Assembly (NCBI GenBank): GCA_964552035.1
Contig: CAZKFN010000087.1
Location: 1 to 8,857, forward strand
Source of the DNA: CAZKFN01 sp964552035
GTDB taxonomy: Bacteria > Bacteroidota > Bacteroidia > Flavobacteriales_E > Vicingaceae
Length of the DNA: 8,857 bases
Direction of reading: 5' to 3'
Positions within the stretch are counted from its first letter, which is position 1, and the number at the start of each line of letters is the position of its first letter. Under the pieces are notes generated by a model. It saw nothing but the letters and a program-made list of their open reading frames with translations, was not told the DNA's origin and made no database searches. Of the stretch, positions 1 to 6,732 are shown one piece after another. The position numbers were made by a program, and so were the translations under genes.

Positions 1-464
1 AACGCAAACCACGGTATTTTAAACCAGTTGTAACCTTCTTCACCGATTTCAAAATACGTCTTGTGTGGTATGTCATCCGGAATCAATTTTTCACCATCTA
101 AAATGAAATAATAAATACCGTTTTCGTCATAGACTTCAACTTTCTCAATGATTTCATCTTCTGTCATTTCCCATGCATCATAATCTGTACGCTCGCGGAT
201 TAATCTGGAGTAGGCACAAAATTTACAGTCAAAAACACAAATATTCGTGGGTTCAATGTGGAAGTTCTTGTTGAAATACGTATTGTTACCATGTTTTTTC
301 TCACGAATATAATTCGCTAAACCACCTAAAAAATTAAGAGGAACTTCTTTGTCAAATAGAGAAATACCTTCCGCAATGGTAATTCGCTCTTCATTGAACA
401 CCTTTTGAGCAATTTGCTTTAAATTATCTGAAAGTTGAGAAGCCAATATTATATCTAAATCCAT
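1..464 (-). CDS. mqnE: Aminofutalosine synthase MqnE-like radical SAM enzyme (N-terminal part, cut by window edge)
   Basis: The first 154 residues of a radical SAM enzyme are visible; the C-terminus lies beyond position 1. The ATG at 464-462 begins MDLDIILASQLSD. The [4Fe-4S] binding motif CX3CX2C is present as C76, C80 and C83 inside HIEPTNICVFDCKFCAYSR, which is the form seen in the MqnE/MqnC/CofH group. The preceding 'GNNTYFNKNFHIEPTN' region fits MqnE best. MqnE joins an adenosyl radical to 3-[(1-carboxyvinyl)oxy]benzoate to make aminofutalosine, an early step of futalosine-type menaquinone synthesis in the cytoplasm. From about residue 110 ('VYDENGIYYFILDGEKL') the sequence departs from the 'TEVHIVGG(V/L)HP' strand I would expect there, suggesting an insertion. 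A perfect -7 box lies 28 bp upstream at 492-499. MqnE versus another MqnC/CofH-like enzyme is judged from memory of the family, not an alignment. Confidence 0.85.
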   Translation of the reverse strand, partial: MDLDIILASQLSDNLKQIAQKVFNEERITIAEGISLFDKEVPLNFLGGLANYIREKKHGNNTYFNKNFHIEPTNICVFDCKFCAYSRLIRERTDYDAWEMTEDEIIEKVEVYDENGIYYFILDGEKLIPDDIPHKTYFEIGEEGYNWFKIPWFA

Positions 465-491
465 AAATCTTTTAATGTCTATTTTAAAATA

Positions 492-499
492 CAAAGTTA
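492..499 (-). promoter_or_regulatory. Bacteroidota-type -7 promoter box of the mqnE-like gene
   Basis: On the minus strand this reads TAACTTTG, a perfect match to the TAnnTTTG -7 consensus of the Bacteroidota housekeeping sigma factor. Transcription would start near 486, leaving a leader of about 20 nt before the ATG at 464. No clear TTTG -33 element is seen at the usual 19-21 bp spacing. The same octamer occurs ahead of the YwqK-like gene at 3730-3737. Confidence 0.6.
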
Positions 500-666
500 C
501 AAACTAAGCATCAGTATTATGAATGTAATCTAACTTTTAACAGCTTATAAAAGTATATGTTTTTTAAAAAGCTGGTAATCGTGCACATTAAAGTTCTAAT
601 TTATAACAAGAATTCTATTTTTTGAAGTTTTTTACTGATTGATATATGTGTGTATCTTGCTGATTG

Positions 667-804
667 GTAGCGAATTGAAAACTATTTTATAAGGAAAAGC
701 AACTATTTTAAAACTCCTGCGTCTAATAGGTGTAAGTTTTTGTGGTAGATAACTTACTGCTATTTCCCTGATTTTATCCCCCTGTTTCATACAGGGGGAT
801 TTTT
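667..804 (+). ncRNA. Candidate structured small RNA ending in an intrinsic terminator
   Basis: A strong plus-strand terminator (776-804) has no plus-strand gene before it; both flanking genes run on the minus strand. Just upstream is a second hairpin: AATAG 725-729 pairs with CTATT 760-764 and GTAAGTT 732-738 pairs with AACTTAC 751-757, separated by a 2x2 internal loop and closed by a 12-nt loop. Together they look like the 3' half of a small RNA. The 5' end is a guess: a weak -7-like box, TATCTTG at 653-659, would place the start near 667, but no -33 box is found at proper spacing. The segment also carries a 10-bp direct repeat AACTATTTTA (680-689 and 701-710). A flavobacterial 6S-type RNA is one possible identity; I cannot confirm it from sequence alone. 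Confidence 0.4.
776..804 (+). terminator. Strong rho-independent terminator, plus strand
   Basis: A perfect 10-bp stem ATCCCCCTGT (776-785) / ACAGGGGGAT (791-800) with a 5-nt loop TTCAT is followed by a T run (800-804) on the plus strand. The five consecutive G-C pairs are striking in this AT-rich DNA. Read on the minus strand, the stem is followed by AAAAT rather than a U tract, so it does not look like a terminator for the AddB-like gene. Confidence 0.75.
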
Positions 805-884
805 GTTTGCTGTTTTAAAATAGCAAAACACATCCTTAGATAACTTCTATAGAAGATGTCAAATTAAAGTTTACATATAACTAC

Positions 885-3620
885 TTAGCAAAAAGGACAA
901 TAAAGAGAATCCGGATTGTGCTTAAAATCCTCTTCTAGATCCAGCATTTGGGCAATAACTTCTTTTAGTAAATACAAGGCATGCTCTTTCACTTTTTCTT
1001 GGTTCTCTATTTTTATAAAACCTTCAGAGCGATTGGTTAAGGAAATAATCCCTGCTTCTGCTTTCTGACCTTTCTCAATTTCATAAGCAAACTGATAAAG
1101 CAAAAGTTGTCGAGCCATACTAAAATCCTCTCGAATAATATTTTCTTGTTTCTTATAATTTACATTTTTATTTGTTGCTCTTCCTGTTTTATAATCAATG
1201 ATTTTTAAAACTTTATTGTGTCTTTCAATTCTATCTATAAAACCAGTAATTTTAACAGGAAGTGAGAGTTCATCTTTTAGCTCTGCTGATATTTTATATT
1301 CTAAATTAATTAAATGAATTTCATCTCCAGCTTTAATTTTCTCTTCATCACTAGAAATAAAGTCTGCAATCATTTTTTTGGCAACTTCGAAAGCAAGTTT
1401 ATGAAACCCTTTATGAGGCTCTATATTTAAGGTTTTATAGTAACTTTCTAAAAGATAGGAATTAAGATTCTTTTTAATTTCTACTATCGCTTTTAAATCG
1501 AGAAGCTGTTTAATATATGGCTGATATAACTTCTCCAAAGTGTCGTGCACAACCGTACCAAAACTATGGCTGGCAATCTGCTCTTCAATTAAATCCTCTT
1601 CTTTCATTTTGAGGATATATCGATAATAATAATTTAGAGGGCATTGAATAAAGCTATTAATAGCAGATGGTGAAATACCTTTGGCCAAATGTGTTTTTAT
1701 CACTTCAAGATGTTCTTCAGTTTTTTTAATGCTAAACTTCTCTGTTTTTTGAATGGGAACTCTTAAAGAAATAGTATGTTCTTTGATTTTTATTCTGGGA
1801 TTTACCTTAGGTAACTCATTGATGATTTGCTCAATAAATCTACTTCTTTCTCCTCCATTTACAGGATCAATCCTACTGTTGTATATTAAATCTACTTTTT
1901 TTGCTCTTTGTATAAGTCTATAAAAATGGTAGGCAAAAATCGCGTCCTTTTCTCTATACGAGGGCAATCCAAATTCTCTTTTAATATCGTAAGGGATAAA
2001 AGAGTTTTGAGTTTTCCCAAGGGGTAAAATCCCTTCGTTTAAGCTGCTTAAAATAACATGTTCGAAATCTAGGGTTCTACTTTCTAAAACTCCCATAAGT
2101 TGTAAACCCTCTAAAGGTTCTCCTACAAAATCAATGGATTCTACTGAAAGTATTTGTTCAAATAACTGCAGTAGGCTTTTGAATGTTAGTAAATTAGTCT
2201 GCTTTTTATTAAGTTCTGAAATACGGTTAAATACTTTATAAAATTCAAATAAAAACTCTTTTTCAATTTCCGTTAAGTTATTGCTAAGGTTGTCTACAGC
2301 CTTTATTTTTTCACAAAAATCTTGCATCACCTTAATTAGAGCAGAAGGGCTATCTTCTTTTAAGTTGATAAAGGAAATTTCAATGCTATTTTCTAATTTT
2401 TTTAGCAATTCTGCTGGAACATAGATTAAGCGATTGTCTTTAATATCTTTTTCAATGGACTTTACTTTTTGAATAACTTCTTTACCTAGCAGTTGTAGAG
2501 CCAATTGATTAAGTAAATCAATCAGATCTTTAAAATAAAAACTGTTTTTAGTTTTAGATTTATTTTTCTTATAATGCAGTGCTGCAATGCTTTTAAAAAA
2601 ATGATAAAAAATAGAATTCATCAAGGGATAACCCATGGTGACGTTCATTTTTTGAACTGCCTGAGGAATACTTTCTAAAGTGGGCACCAAAAGATTTTCA
2701 TCTGCTAAAATAATTGCCGTATTTTTTATTTCTCCCTTTTTTTCTTTGATTTTGTCTTCTAGTAGGTTGCCAATTAGCTTAGCCTGAGCAACATTTCCAG
2801 AAATTCCATAAATATTTATTTCTTTTTCTTCGTTTTGAAGGTTGTCAAAAACCCAATTCAATTGCCCTTGTTTAGCTTGGTGTTTTCTAAGGAAAAATCC
2901 TGCTTCTTGATGGACATCTTCAAGGTAATAGGCATCGATATCCCAAAGAACTTGAGCATTTTTTTGAAGGGCAAACTCGTTGATTATTTTTTGTTCTGCC
3001 TTAGTTAAAGCGTTAAATCCGGCAAAATAAAAATGCTTATCACTATCAACTTTAAGCTCTTTTTTACTTATTCGCTCAGCAATTTTTCTAAAAGCTAAAC
3101 CTTGGTAGGCTTTATTTTCTTGCAATAATTTTTCTGTAAATCTAAGGTAATATTTTCCTAAGCTTTTCCAAAATAGGAGGTACTTTTTTTGAAATGCTGT
3201 AATTTGATTGGAGCTAACGTCCCAGCTTTCAATCTCTTTCACTTCTGCTAAGTAGTTGTATAATCTTTTAGGGTCAATTAAATACCGGTCGATTTCATTA
3301 AAGTCTTGTAATAAAATACCGCCCCAGCCCATAAAATCTTCAAAGCTTTCGGCTTTTTGCCCCTCCAGTTCTCGATGAACGTGATAAAGTTCAAAAATCA
3401 GATCCACTGAATCTAAAATGGAATAGTTTTCTAAGGAAATAATAAAGTCCTCTAAGCTGTATATTTGTGGCAACCAGCTGGCTTTTTTAATGAGTTTTTG
3501 GAACTCATTGTTGAGAAATACTGAAGCTCTTCTACTTGGTAGAATGATGTTTACCTTATCTAATTCACTAGAATGTTTAGATAGAATCTCTTGAGTGATT
3601 TTGTTCAAAAAACTTTGCAT
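885..3620 (-). CDS. AddB-like PD-(D/E)XK nuclease family protein (recombination repair)
   Basis: A 911-residue cytoplasmic protein starting MQSFLNKITQEIL. It resembles the AddB/RecB-type subunits that process double-strand DNA ends for RecA-dependent repair. The N-terminus 'NIILPSRRASVFLNNEF' is typical of the Bacteroidota AddB-like group; no Walker A GxGK[ST] motif is seen, so the helicase-like part is probably not a motor. The nuclease domain occupies about residues 650-911: 'SPSAINSFIQCPLNYYYR' (C660), H692 in GTVVHDTLE, D796 in GFIDRI, D809-Y-K811 in DYKTG, and the QLLLYQ helix near residue 838. These are the expected H, D, D-x-K and Q catalytic positions. The chain ends YCPFC, giving C908 and C911, which with C660 recall the AddB iron-sulphur cluster; a fourth cysteine after them is missing. 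No AddA-type helicase is adjacent on either visible side. The family is secure; the exact name (addB) is not. Confidence 0.88.
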   Translation of the reverse strand: MQSFLNKITQEILSKHSSELDKVNIILPSRRASVFLNNEFQKLIKKASWLPQIYSLEDFIISLENYSILDSVDLIFELYHVHRELEGQKAESFEDFMGWGGILLQDFNEIDRYLIDPKRLYNYLAEVKEIESWDVSSNQITAFQKKYLLFWKSLGKYYLRFTEKLLQENKAYQGLAFRKIAERISKKELKVDSDKHFYFAGFNALTKAEQKIINEFALQKNAQVLWDIDAYYLEDVHQEAGFFLRKHQAKQGQLNWVFDNLQNEEKEINIYGISGNVAQAKLIGNLLEDKIKEKKGEIKNTAIILADENLLVPTLESIPQAVQKMNVTMGYPLMNSIFYHFFKSIAALHYKKNKSKTKNSFYFKDLIDLLNQLALQLLGKEVIQKVKSIEKDIKDNRLIYVPAELLKKLENSIEISFINLKEDSPSALIKVMQDFCEKIKAVDNLSNNLTEIEKEFLFEFYKVFNRISELNKKQTNLLTFKSLLQLFEQILSVESIDFVGEPLEGLQLMGVLESRTLDFEHVILSSLNEGILPLGKTQNSFIPYDIKREFGLPSYREKDAIFAYHFYRLIQRAKKVDLIYNSRIDPVNGGERSRFIEQIINELPKVNPRIKIKEHTISLRVPIQKTEKFSIKKTEEHLEVIKTHLAKGISPSAINSFIQCPLNYYYRYILKMKEEDLIEEQIASHSFGTVVHDTLEKLYQPYIKQLLDLKAIVEIKKNLNSYLLESYYKTLNIEPHKGFHKLAFEVAKKMIADFISSDEEKIKAGDEIHLINLEYKISAELKDELSLPVKITGFIDRIERHNKVLKIIDYKTGRATNKNVNYKKQENIIREDFSMARQLLLYQFAYEIEKGQKAEAGIISLTNRSEGFIKIENQEKVKEHALYLLKEVIAQMLDLEEDFKHNPDSLYCPFC

Positions 3621-3729
3621 GTTGTAAACTTAATAAAAGCTTTTTAATTTTAATTTTATTAGTGGGTAAATACAGTTTTAGACAATGAAACATTATGAAT
3701 CTACGTTAAGCTATACTCGATACTTTGTT

Positions 3730-3737
3730 TAACTTTG
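3730..3737 (+). promoter_or_regulatory. Bacteroidota-type -7 promoter box, very close to the YwqK-like start codon
   Basis: The sequence is TAACTTTG, a perfect TAnnTTTG match. Its last base is only 8 nt before the ATG at 3746, so transcription would begin at or within a few bases of the start codon, implying a leaderless or near-leaderless mRNA. A -33 element is weak (GTTAAG near 3705-3710). Confidence 0.45.
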
Positions 3738-3745
3738 TTTTAATT

Positions 3746-4549
3746 ATGAAAAAATCACTAGTGAAGTCTGTTTTTTTATTCTTGTTTGTAGTAAGTAGTA
3801 GTATGCTATTGGCTCAAAATAATAAGGCGTGGAATCAGGAAAATGAAAAAGGTGAAAAGTTTGGGCCGTGGAGAGCATTTCATGAAAATGGTAAACTTCG
3901 ATATCAAGGTCAATTTGAAGATGACAAAGCTGTAGGTGAGTTTCACTATTACTTTGAGGATGGGAACTTGCAATCTACTTTGAATTACGATAGTAAAAAT
4001 CCATCTAAATCTAAAGCAATACACTATTATCAAACCGGTGAAAAAATGGCTGAAGGTGAGTATATTGATCAAAAAAAATCAGGAGAATGGAGGACTTATG
4101 GTGCTGGCGGGGTGTTGGTAGAAGAGTCAAGCTATATTAATGGACAAAGGTTTGGTGAGTGGAGATTGTTTTATCCCAATGGAAAACTTCTGAGTGAGGT
4201 GTATATGGAAAGAGATTTAGAGCAGGGGGTAAAGAAAGAGTATTATCCAGAAGGGGAGTTAAAAAAAGAGGAAGCTTATACAGATGGATTTAGACAAGGT
4301 GGAACTTATATTTATTCTGAAACTGCAGATACACTTGTCAAAGGTGAGTTTGTTAAAGATGTTCGCCATGGAAAGTGGTATTATTATAAAGATAATAATA
4401 CTATAGATAAAGTATTGGAATATAAAAAAGGGCAGTTGATGAATCCAGAAGTGATAGAAGATATGTTTACAACTCCAGATGAGTATAAACAGAATGTTAA
4501 GGATGAGCTTGATTTTGAAGATTTAAAAGGTACAATTCAGTACGATTAA
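3746..4549 (+). CDS. Secreted MORN-2 / YwqK-type repeat protein
   Basis: The ATG at 3746 is chosen over an in-frame TTG at 3725 because it starts a clean signal peptide: MKKSLVK, a hydrophobic core 'SVFLFLFVVSSSMLL', then AQ|NN, giving a 267-residue product. It lacks a lipobox cysteine, so it is probably periplasmic or exported. The mature part is almost entirely about eight degenerate repeats of some 22-23 residues of the type G-x-W-x-x-[YF]-x-x-[ND]-G-x-[LK], for example FGPWRAFHENGKLRYQGQF, SGEWRTYGAGGVLVEESSY and FGEWRLFYPNGKLLSEVY. This is the MORN-2 repeat family, often named YwqK antitoxin in databases, but a secreted solo copy like this is unlikely to be an antitoxin. An acidic non-repeat tail ends at TIQYD. 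The lipoprotein gene 28 bp downstream is probably co-transcribed. The molecular role is unknown. Confidence 0.85.
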   Translation: MKKSLVKSVFLFLFVVSSSMLLAQNNKAWNQENEKGEKFGPWRAFHENGKLRYQGQFEDDKAVGEFHYYFEDGNLQSTLNYDSKNPSKSKAIHYYQTGEKMAEGEYIDQKKSGEWRTYGAGGVLVEESSYINGQRFGEWRLFYPNGKLLSEVYMERDLEQGVKKEYYPEGELKKEEAYTDGFRQGGTYIYSETADTLVKGEFVKDVRHGKWYYYKDNNTIDKVLEYKKGQLMNPEVIEDMFTTPDEYKQNVKDELDFEDLKGTIQYD

Positions 4550-4577
4550 GGAATTGCATTAATTAATAAAATTATTC

Positions 4578-5249
4578 TTGAAAAGGTTAGGATATATAAT
4601 TGTAGTGCTGAGTCTTCTTTTTGTTGCTAGCTGTAAAAGAGATTCACAGGAATTGCCAACACCTGAAAAGACGGGTTATGAATACCTTCCTTTAAAGGTA
4701 GGACAGCAAAAGGTTTTTCAAATTGATTCCATTATTTTTAACGAATATACTGGTGGGATTGATAGTTTAACTCATTTTCAAAGAAGAAGCATCATAGATA
4801 GTTATTATGGCGATGACAGACAGTTGATTTATAGAATGCTGATTGAAGAGCGTTTATCCGACACCTTACCTTGGGTAGAAAAACAAATGGATAAAGTGTT
4901 GATGAATAAAAATTATTACCTTTATGAAGCAGACAATATTCCAACGATTCACTTAATTTTTCCTACAGCCACAGGTGCTAGTTGGAATGCTAATTTACTA
5001 AATACCAAAGAGGAGCATTTATACTTTTATCAAGAAGTAGATCGGGATTTTGAAATCAGTGAGATGTATTTTCCTTTGACTTTAGGAGTTCTTCAAATGG
5101 ATGTGGAAAATTTAATAGAAAAGAGATACACCTTTGAACGGTATGCAAAAGATGTAGGATTTATTTATCGAGAAGACATCAATTTAAAAACCGACTTTTC
5201 TGGAGACACCCTTAGTGGATACATTTGCAATTGGACTTTTTTGTATTAA
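4578..5249 (+). CDS. Hypothetical Bacteroidota lipoprotein, TTG start
   Basis: A 223-residue protein whose N-terminus MKRLGYIIVVLSLLFVASC is a classic lipoprotein signal: two basic residues, a hydrophobic core and lipobox VASC with C19 as the lipidated residue. The start must be TTG at 4578: the in-frame upstream stop is TAA at 4560-4562, no ATG lies between, and later starts would destroy the signal peptide. The mature protein begins with a short linker (KRDSQELPTPEKTG) and then 'YEYLPLKVGQQKVFQIDSI', a beginning I associate with uncharacterised Bacteroidota surface lipoproteins. No catalytic motif is seen. It follows the YwqK-like gene by 28 bp on the same strand, so the two probably form an operon of envelope proteins. 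Its stop lies only 3 bp from the stop of the convergent MATE gene. Confidence 0.8.
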   Translation: MKRLGYIIVVLSLLFVASCKRDSQELPTPEKTGYEYLPLKVGQQKVFQIDSIIFNEYTGGIDSLTHFQRRSIIDSYYGDDRQLIYRMLIEERLSDTLPWVEKQMDKVLMNKNYYLYEADNIPTIHLIFPTATGASWNANLLNTKEEHLYFYQEVDRDFEISEMYFPLTLGVLQMDVENLIEKRYTFERYAKDVGFIYREDINLKTDFSGDTLSGYICNWTFLY

Positions 5250-5252
5250 AGC

Positions 5253-6584
5253 TTAAACTTTAGCTGTTTGCCAATTCCCATATCTTAAGTAGAGCATAGC
5301 TAATAGTGCCATAACTCCAAAATAAACAAACTCCATAGACCATACCGCCCATAAATCAAATTGAAAATAAATTCCTACCAAATAAGCAGAAATGAGGTAA
5401 ATCAGGATGCTAAAACTTTCAACGGCTAAAGAATGTAATGTTTTCCCGGTTCCTGTAACCGCGGAATATAAAATCATAGCTGTACAGAAAAAGAGCATGC
5501 TAAATGAAATCACATAAAGTACAGGTTTTACAGCAAGAATAAGATTCGTCTCAGCAGTATATATTCTAGCAAGTTGAGTAGGAAAAGAAAGGGTAATAGG
5601 AATAAAGGCAGCAGTGAAGCTTAGACTTAAGATCAAAACTTTTTTCACTAAACTTAAAACCTCTTTTACCTTTCCACTCCCCATTAAGTTAGATACCAAG
5701 GTGCTTGTAGCGGAACTAAAGCCAAAAAGAGGAATCATTAAGACCATATAAATACTTCTAACAATGTGAGAAGCAGCTAACTCTAGCTCTCCAATTTGCT
5801 CAATAATCATAAAGAAAGCTAGCCATGACACAATGGATAAAAAGTTTTGTGTCATTACAGGTGCAGCGACTTTTAAGATGTTAAGAGTTCTTTTGTATTG
5901 GAATTGAAGGTTTTTAAAGAGTTGGTAATGCGATAAATCGATGTATTTTTTGGTGTAAATAATAAAAAAGCCAAGAGCGACAATCTCTGAGATGACTGAA
6001 GCTATAGCAGCTCCAGCAATTCCCATAGTGGGGAAACCGAATTTTCCAAATATCAAGAGGTAATCGAAAGCCACATTGACAATAGCTTGTACAGCGGTAG
6101 TATAGGTGAGTACCTTGGTTTTGGTAATTCCTGTATAGAATCCCATGAATAAAAAATTCATAAAGGCAAAGAAAATTCCAAACGAACGATATTTTAAGAA
6201 GGTAATAGTTCCTTCTAGAATATCATTTGAAGAGGTGACACCAGCTAATAGGTAAGGAGAGAAGAACTGCATAAAAACAAAACCTAAGAGTGCCAAAAGC
6301 AGCATAAAATAAAGCCCTTGATTTACAATTCCCCCTATAGCTTTTGGATTATTTTCTCCATTTCGCCTACCGATAATAATTTGCATCCCAATACTAAATC
6401 CCAAGCCAACTACCATAAATGCAAAATAAAAAATGCCGGCATTTCCAGCTGCACCTAGCGCAACTACCCCTAATCTTCCTAAAAAGATAGTATCGGTAAC
6501 ATTGACAATGTTTTGAGCTACACTACTTAAAATTATGGGGTAGGAAATTCTCCATATCTCGGGATAAGAATTGATGTTTTTCAT
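5253..6584 (-). CDS. MATE family multidrug efflux transporter
   Basis: A 443-residue inner-membrane protein with about 12 hydrophobic segments, the usual MATE length. The first helix region 'YPIILSSVAQNIVNVTDTIFLGRLG' and the following 'GNAGIFYFAFMVVGLGFSIGMQIIIGRR' match the Bacteroidota NorM/DinF-type MATE pattern. The second half repeats the fold from about residue 230 ('LKVAAPVMTQNFLSIVSWLAFFMIIEQIG'), as expected for the two-lobed transporter. Such proteins export cationic drugs or metabolites in exchange for Na+ or H+; the substrate cannot be read from sequence. The start is the ATG at 6584-6582. A -7-like box TTATTTTG (6617-6610 on the minus strand, 7 of 8 matches to TAnnTTTG) lies upstream, followed by an unusual pyrimidine-rich stretch directly before the ATG. 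The gene converges on the lipoprotein gene with 3 bp between stops and no terminator between them. Confidence 0.92.
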   Translation of the reverse strand: MKNINSYPEIWRISYPIILSSVAQNIVNVTDTIFLGRLGVVALGAAGNAGIFYFAFMVVGLGFSIGMQIIIGRRNGENNPKAIGGIVNQGLYFMLLLALLGFVFMQFFSPYLLAGVTSSNDILEGTITFLKYRSFGIFFAFMNFLFMGFYTGITKTKVLTYTTAVQAIVNVAFDYLLIFGKFGFPTMGIAGAAIASVISEIVALGFFIIYTKKYIDLSHYQLFKNLQFQYKRTLNILKVAAPVMTQNFLSIVSWLAFFMIIEQIGELELAASHIVRSIYMVLMIPLFGFSSATSTLVSNLMGSGKVKEVLSLVKKVLILSLSFTAAFIPITLSFPTQLARIYTAETNLILAVKPVLYVISFSMLFFCTAMILYSAVTGTGKTLHSLAVESFSILIYLISAYLVGIYFQFDLWAVWSMEFVYFGVMALLAMLYLRYGNWQTAKV

Positions 6585-6732
6585 GGGCGAGCTAGGGGAG
6601 GAGGATAATCAAAATAATTGATGCTTTATTTTTTTTGCGAATATACTCATTCGTGAAGTAGCTTGTACAAAATAAGCTGTCTGCTTTACTCATTACAAGT
6701 TTATTTTTAATTGTATTCGTGATTCCCTTATT
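6585..6732. other. Short gap between the DUF1016 fragment and the MATE gene
   Basis: This 148-bp stretch contains the putative MATE promoter and its G-rich/C-rich leader at 6585-6604, and two copies of ATTCGTGA (6649-6656 and 6715-6722). No coding remnant of a nuclease C-terminus is recognisable in the minus-strand reading I checked. Confidence 0.4.

Larger units (their letters stand above)
465..884. other. 420-bp intergenic region without a protein gene
   Basis: This gap lies between the stop of the AddB-like gene and the start of the mqnE-like gene, both on the minus strand. It holds the mqnE promoter (492-499), a candidate plus-strand small RNA with hairpins at 725-764 and 776-800, a near-palindrome at 806-827 (TTTGCT / AGCAAA around TTTTAAAA) and a perfect 12-bp palindrome CTTCTATAGAAG at 844-855. 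No reading frame with convincing protein features is present. The only ATG frame I followed (557-625, plus, 22 codons) has no support. Confidence 0.7.

Noticed and set aside
557..625. 22-codon plus-strand ATG frame ahead of the candidate RNA
   Set aside because: It is very short, has no ribosome binding or promoter support, and its composition is ordinary for AT-rich non-coding DNA.
844..855. Perfect palindrome CTTCTATAGAAG as a terminator for the AddB-like gene
   Set aside because: It has no loop and no U tract on the minus strand; it may be a protein binding site or chance.
3725..3745. TTG start seven codons upstream of the YwqK-like ATG
   Set aside because: It would add MFNFVLI before an already complete signal peptide and would overlap the -7 promoter box.
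3806..4072. Minus-strand 88-codon frame inside the YwqK-like gene
   Set aside because: It lies wholly antisense to a well-supported repeat protein with a signal peptide; its residues show no domain.
3746..4549. Toxin-antitoxin module (because of the 'YwqK antitoxin' family name)
   Set aside because: The protein is secreted and its neighbour is a lipoprotein of 223 residues, with no toxin-like gene nearby; the family label reflects repeat similarity only.
6649..6722. Repeated ATTCGTGA as the ends of an insertion sequence or attachment site
   Set aside because: Only 8 bp long in direct orientation, with no transposase or integrase remnant and no inverted terminal repeats.
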